This document shows positions 61,954 through 64,000 of a DNA stretch of 64,000 nucleotides, piece after piece (positions within the stretch are counted from its first letter, which is position 1; each line of letters starts with the position of its first letter). The notes under the pieces were generated by a model. The model did no database searches. It was not told the origin of the DNA and was given only the letters and a program-made list of their open reading frames with translations. The DNA comes from Nocardia uniformis NBRC 13702 (GTDB lineage: Bacteria; Actinomycetota; Actinomycetes; Mycobacteriales; Mycobacteriaceae). Where the stretch lies: assembly GCF_001613345.1 (NCBI RefSeq), contig NZ_BDCE01000044.1:164936-228935 (forward strand), written 5' to 3'. Made by a program: the position numbers and the translations under genes.

Positions 61954-64000
61954 GTGACCACCTCATCACCGCAGACCCCAGCAGCCCTCGTCCGGGTGCC
62001 TGCCGGGACTACGGCGGGTGCCGCGGTGCGCGAGGCCGACTTGCCGAGCAAGGGCCCCAACGCCGTCATCGTGGTGCGGGATCCGGAGGGCAACCTCAAG
62101 GACCTGACCTGGGTTCCCGACGCCGATATCGAGGTCGAAGCCGTGACCGCCGACTCCGAGGACGGGCGCAGCGTTATCCGGCACTCGGCCGCCCACGTGC
62201 TGGCACAGGCCGTGCAGCAGGAGTTCCCGGAGGCCAAGCTCGGAATCGGCCCGCCGATCAAGGACGGCTTCTACTACGACTTCCAGGTGGACCGCCCCTT
62301 CACTCCGGAGGATCTGACCAAGCTCGAATCCCGGATGAAGAAGATCATCAAAGGCGCGCAGCGATTCTCGCGACGCGTCACCGATGTCGAAGAGGCTCGC
62401 GTCGAACTGGCCAAGGAGCCGTTCAAGCTGGAACTCATCTCCGATAAGTCGGGTATCGACGATCCGGAGGTCATGGAGGTCGGCGGTGCCGAGCTGACCA
62501 TCTACGACAATCTCGATCCGCGCTCGGGTGAACGGATCTGGGGCGATCTGTGCCGCGGCCCGCATATCCCGACCACCAAATACATTCCGGCATTCAAGCT
62601 GACCCGTTCCTCAGCCGCCTACTGGCGTGGCGATCAGAGCCGCGAGGACCTACAGCGCGTCTACGGCACCGCGTGGGAATCCCAAGAGGCCCAGGACGAG
62701 TACCTGCGCCTGCTCGAAGAGGCCGAGAAGCGCGATCACCGCAAGCTGGGTCTGGAACTGGACCTGTTCTCCTTCCCGGATGAGCTGGGCTCGGGCCTGC
62801 CGGTGTTCCACCCCAAGGGCGGCATCATCCGCAAGGAGCTCGAGGACTACTCGCGCCGCCGCCACGTCGCCGCGGGCTACGAATTCGTCAATACCCCGCA
62901 CATCACCAAGGGCCACCTGTTCGAGGTCTCCGGCCACCTGGACTGGTACCGCGACGGCATGTTCCCGGCCATGCACCTCGACGCCGAACTCAACGACGAC
63001 GGCACCGTCCGCAAGCCCGGCCAGGACTACTACGTCAAGCCGATGAACTGCCCGATGCACAACCTGATCTTCCGGTCGCGCGGCCGGTCGTACCGGGAAC
63101 TGCCGCTGCGCATGTTCGAATTCGGCTCGGTGTACCGCTACGAGAAGTCCGGCGTAATCCACGGCCTGACCCGGGTGCGCGGTATGACCCAGGACGACGC
63201 GCACATCTACTGCACCAAGGAGCAAATGCACGCGGAGCTCACCTCCACGCTGCAATTCGTGCTGAGCCTGCTGCGCGACTACGGCCTCGACGACTTCTAC
63301 CTGGAGCTGTCGACCAAGGATCCGAAGAAGTTCGTCGGCACCGAAGAGCTGTGGGAAGAGGCCACCGAAACCCTGCGCAAGGTGGCCACCGACTCCGGCC
63401 TGGATCTGGTGCCCGATCCCGGCGGCGCGGCCTTCTACGGCCCGAAGATCTCGGTACAGGCCAAGGACGCGCTCGGCCGCACCTGGCAGATGTCGACCAT
63501 TCAGCTGGACTTCAACCTGCCCGAACGCTTCGAGCTGGAGTACACCGGCGCGGACGGCGGTAAGCATCGCCCGGTCATGATCCACCGCGCGCTGTTCGGC
63601 TCCATCGAGCGGTTCTTCGGTGTGCTCACCGAGCATTACGCGGGTGCGTTCCCGGCGTGGCTGGCACCGGTGCAGGTCGTCGGCATCCCGGTCGCGGGCG
63701 ATTTCGCCCCGCACCTCGACGCCGTGGTAGAGCTGTTGCAGGACAACGGCATTCGCGCCGAGGTGGACCGCAGCGACGACCGCATGCAGAAGAAGATCTT
63801 CAACACCACCGCGCAGAAGGTGCCGTTCATGCTGCTCGCCGGTGCGCGCGATGTGGAGGCGGGCGCGGTCAGCTTCCGGTTCCGCGACGGCACCCAGGTG
63901 AACACCGTGCCGGTCGCCGACGCGGTGGCCACCATTATCGACTGGGTTCAGCGGCGCGAGAACGCTTCTCCGACCGCGGAGGGCTTCGAAATCCGATCGG
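61954..64000 (+). CDS. thrS: Threonyl-tRNA synthetase (3' end beyond window)
   Basis: 682 codons are visible without a stop. Domains: TGS (about 10-70), editing domain with [10 protein letters not shown] (about 74-83, zinc/editing His), and class II core from about 260. The core has a zinc Cys in [10 protein letters not shown] (about 366), motif 2 [15 protein letters not shown] and motif 3 [12 protein letters not shown]. The anticodon-binding domain starts near 570 ([11 protein letters not shown]). Family members in Mycobacteriales are about 690 residues, so only about ten residues are missing. The GTG at 61954 has AAGGAG a little upstream. The upstream 290 bp contain no gene; a TAGCAT at about 61838 could be a -10 box. 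Confidence 0.95.
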   Translation, partial: MTTSSPQTPAALVRVPAGTTAGAAVREADLPSKGPNAVIVVRDPEGNLKDLTWVPDADIEVEAVTADSEDGRSVIRHSAAHVLAQAVQQEFPEAKLGIGPPIKDGFYYDFQVDRPFTPEDLTKLESRMKKIIKGAQRFSRRVTDVEEARVELAKEPFKLELISDKSGIDDPEVMEVGGAELTIYDNLDPRSGERIWGDLCRGPHIPTTKYIPAFKLTRSSAAYWRGDQSREDLQRVYGTAWESQEAQDEYLRLLEEAEKRDHRKLGLELDLFSFPDELGSGLPVFHPKGGIIRKELEDYSRRRHVAAGYEFVNTPHITKGHLFEVSGHLDWYRDGMFPAMHLDAELNDDGTVRKPGQDYYVKPMNCPMHNLIFRSRGRSYRELPLRMFEFGSVYRYEKSGVIHGLTRVRGMTQDDAHIYCTKEQMHAELTSTLQFVLSLLRDYGLDDFYLELSTKDPKKFVGTEELWEEATETLRKVATDSGLDLVPDPGGAAFYGPKISVQAKDALGRTWQMSTIQLDFNLPERFELEYTGADGGKHRPVMIHRALFGSIERFFGVLTEHYAGAFPAWLAPVQVVGIPVAGDFAPHLDAVVELLQDNGIRAEVDRSDDRMQKKIFNTTAQKVPFMLLAGARDVEAGAVSFRFRDGTQVNTVPVADAVATIIDWVQRRENASPTAEGFEIRS

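Overview
The window is high-GC actinobacterial chromosome, most likely Nocardia or a close relative within the Mycobacteriales. This rests on many GTG and TTG starts, a secreted cutinase-like esterase, an L,D-transpeptidase lipoprotein, a 3-ketosteroid dehydrogenase, an XRE (DUF5753) plus DUF397 pair, an LppU-type protein, a vanadium haloperoxidase remnant and carbonic-anhydrase/SulP fusions like mycobacterial Rv3273. No rRNA, tRNA, CRISPR array, intact insertion sequence or prophage was seen. The left edge cuts the 3' end of an unknown gene. The right edge cuts thrS shortly before its stop.

Layout. 0.5-4 kb: envelope and secreted proteins (cutinase-like esterase, small secreted protein, L,D-transpeptidase, alpha/beta hydrolase). 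4.2-10.2 kb: transport and wall modification (alanine/glycine symporter, TrkH/TrkA-type K+ uptake pair, OatA-like acyltransferase). 10.2-19.6 kb: a four-gene, overlapping minus-strand operon (YqiJ-like membrane protein, flotillin, 1702-residue AAA+ 'DNA repair ATPase', single-span membrane protein). Related regulatory elements lie at both ends of it, and a degraded slipin gene lies upstream. 19.7-23.4 kb: an ABC-2 exporter divergent from two tandem paralogous regulators. 23.7-27.8 kb: SDR, unknown protein, DHA2-type MFS pump with its TetR regulator. 28-31.6 kb: KhtT/KhtU-type K+/H+ antiporter, an orphan ParA, then an antitoxin followed by truncated toxin and haloperoxidase genes. 31.6-36.4 kb: CocE-type hydrolase divergent from a TerD/PD-(D/E)XK nuclease fusion, then TenA. 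36.5-41.6 kb: secreted proteins, a microprotein operon divergent from XRE-DUF397, tiny ORFs and a VapBC module. 41.8-47.5 kb: ferredoxin-P450 pair, AfsR/SARP-type regulator, DUF4097 protein. 47.8-51.4 kb: formamidase cluster. 51.6-61.7 kb: GT87 mannosyltransferase, two tandem SulP/carbonic-anhydrase fusions, TetR plus 3-ketosteroid dehydrogenase, PGPGW protein and FhuF-like protein. 61.9-64 kb: thrS.

The most interesting signals are these. (1) A short element, made of a TTAC direct repeat with 11-bp period followed by a GCCG/CGGC stem with a conserved 11-nt loop, occurs upstream of the flotillin operon and the acyltransferase. A weaker match precedes khtT, and a fourth copy faces the opposite way downstream of the operon, forming a 153-bp inverted repeat. 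(2) The flotillin/giant AAA+ operon itself. (3) The TerD-nuclease fusion. (4) The tandem SulP-carbonic anhydrase duplication, which carries its promoter with it. K+ handling recurs (TrkH/TrkA, KhtT/KhtU), and the shared element may tie K+ or osmotic stress to envelope genes; that link is inference.
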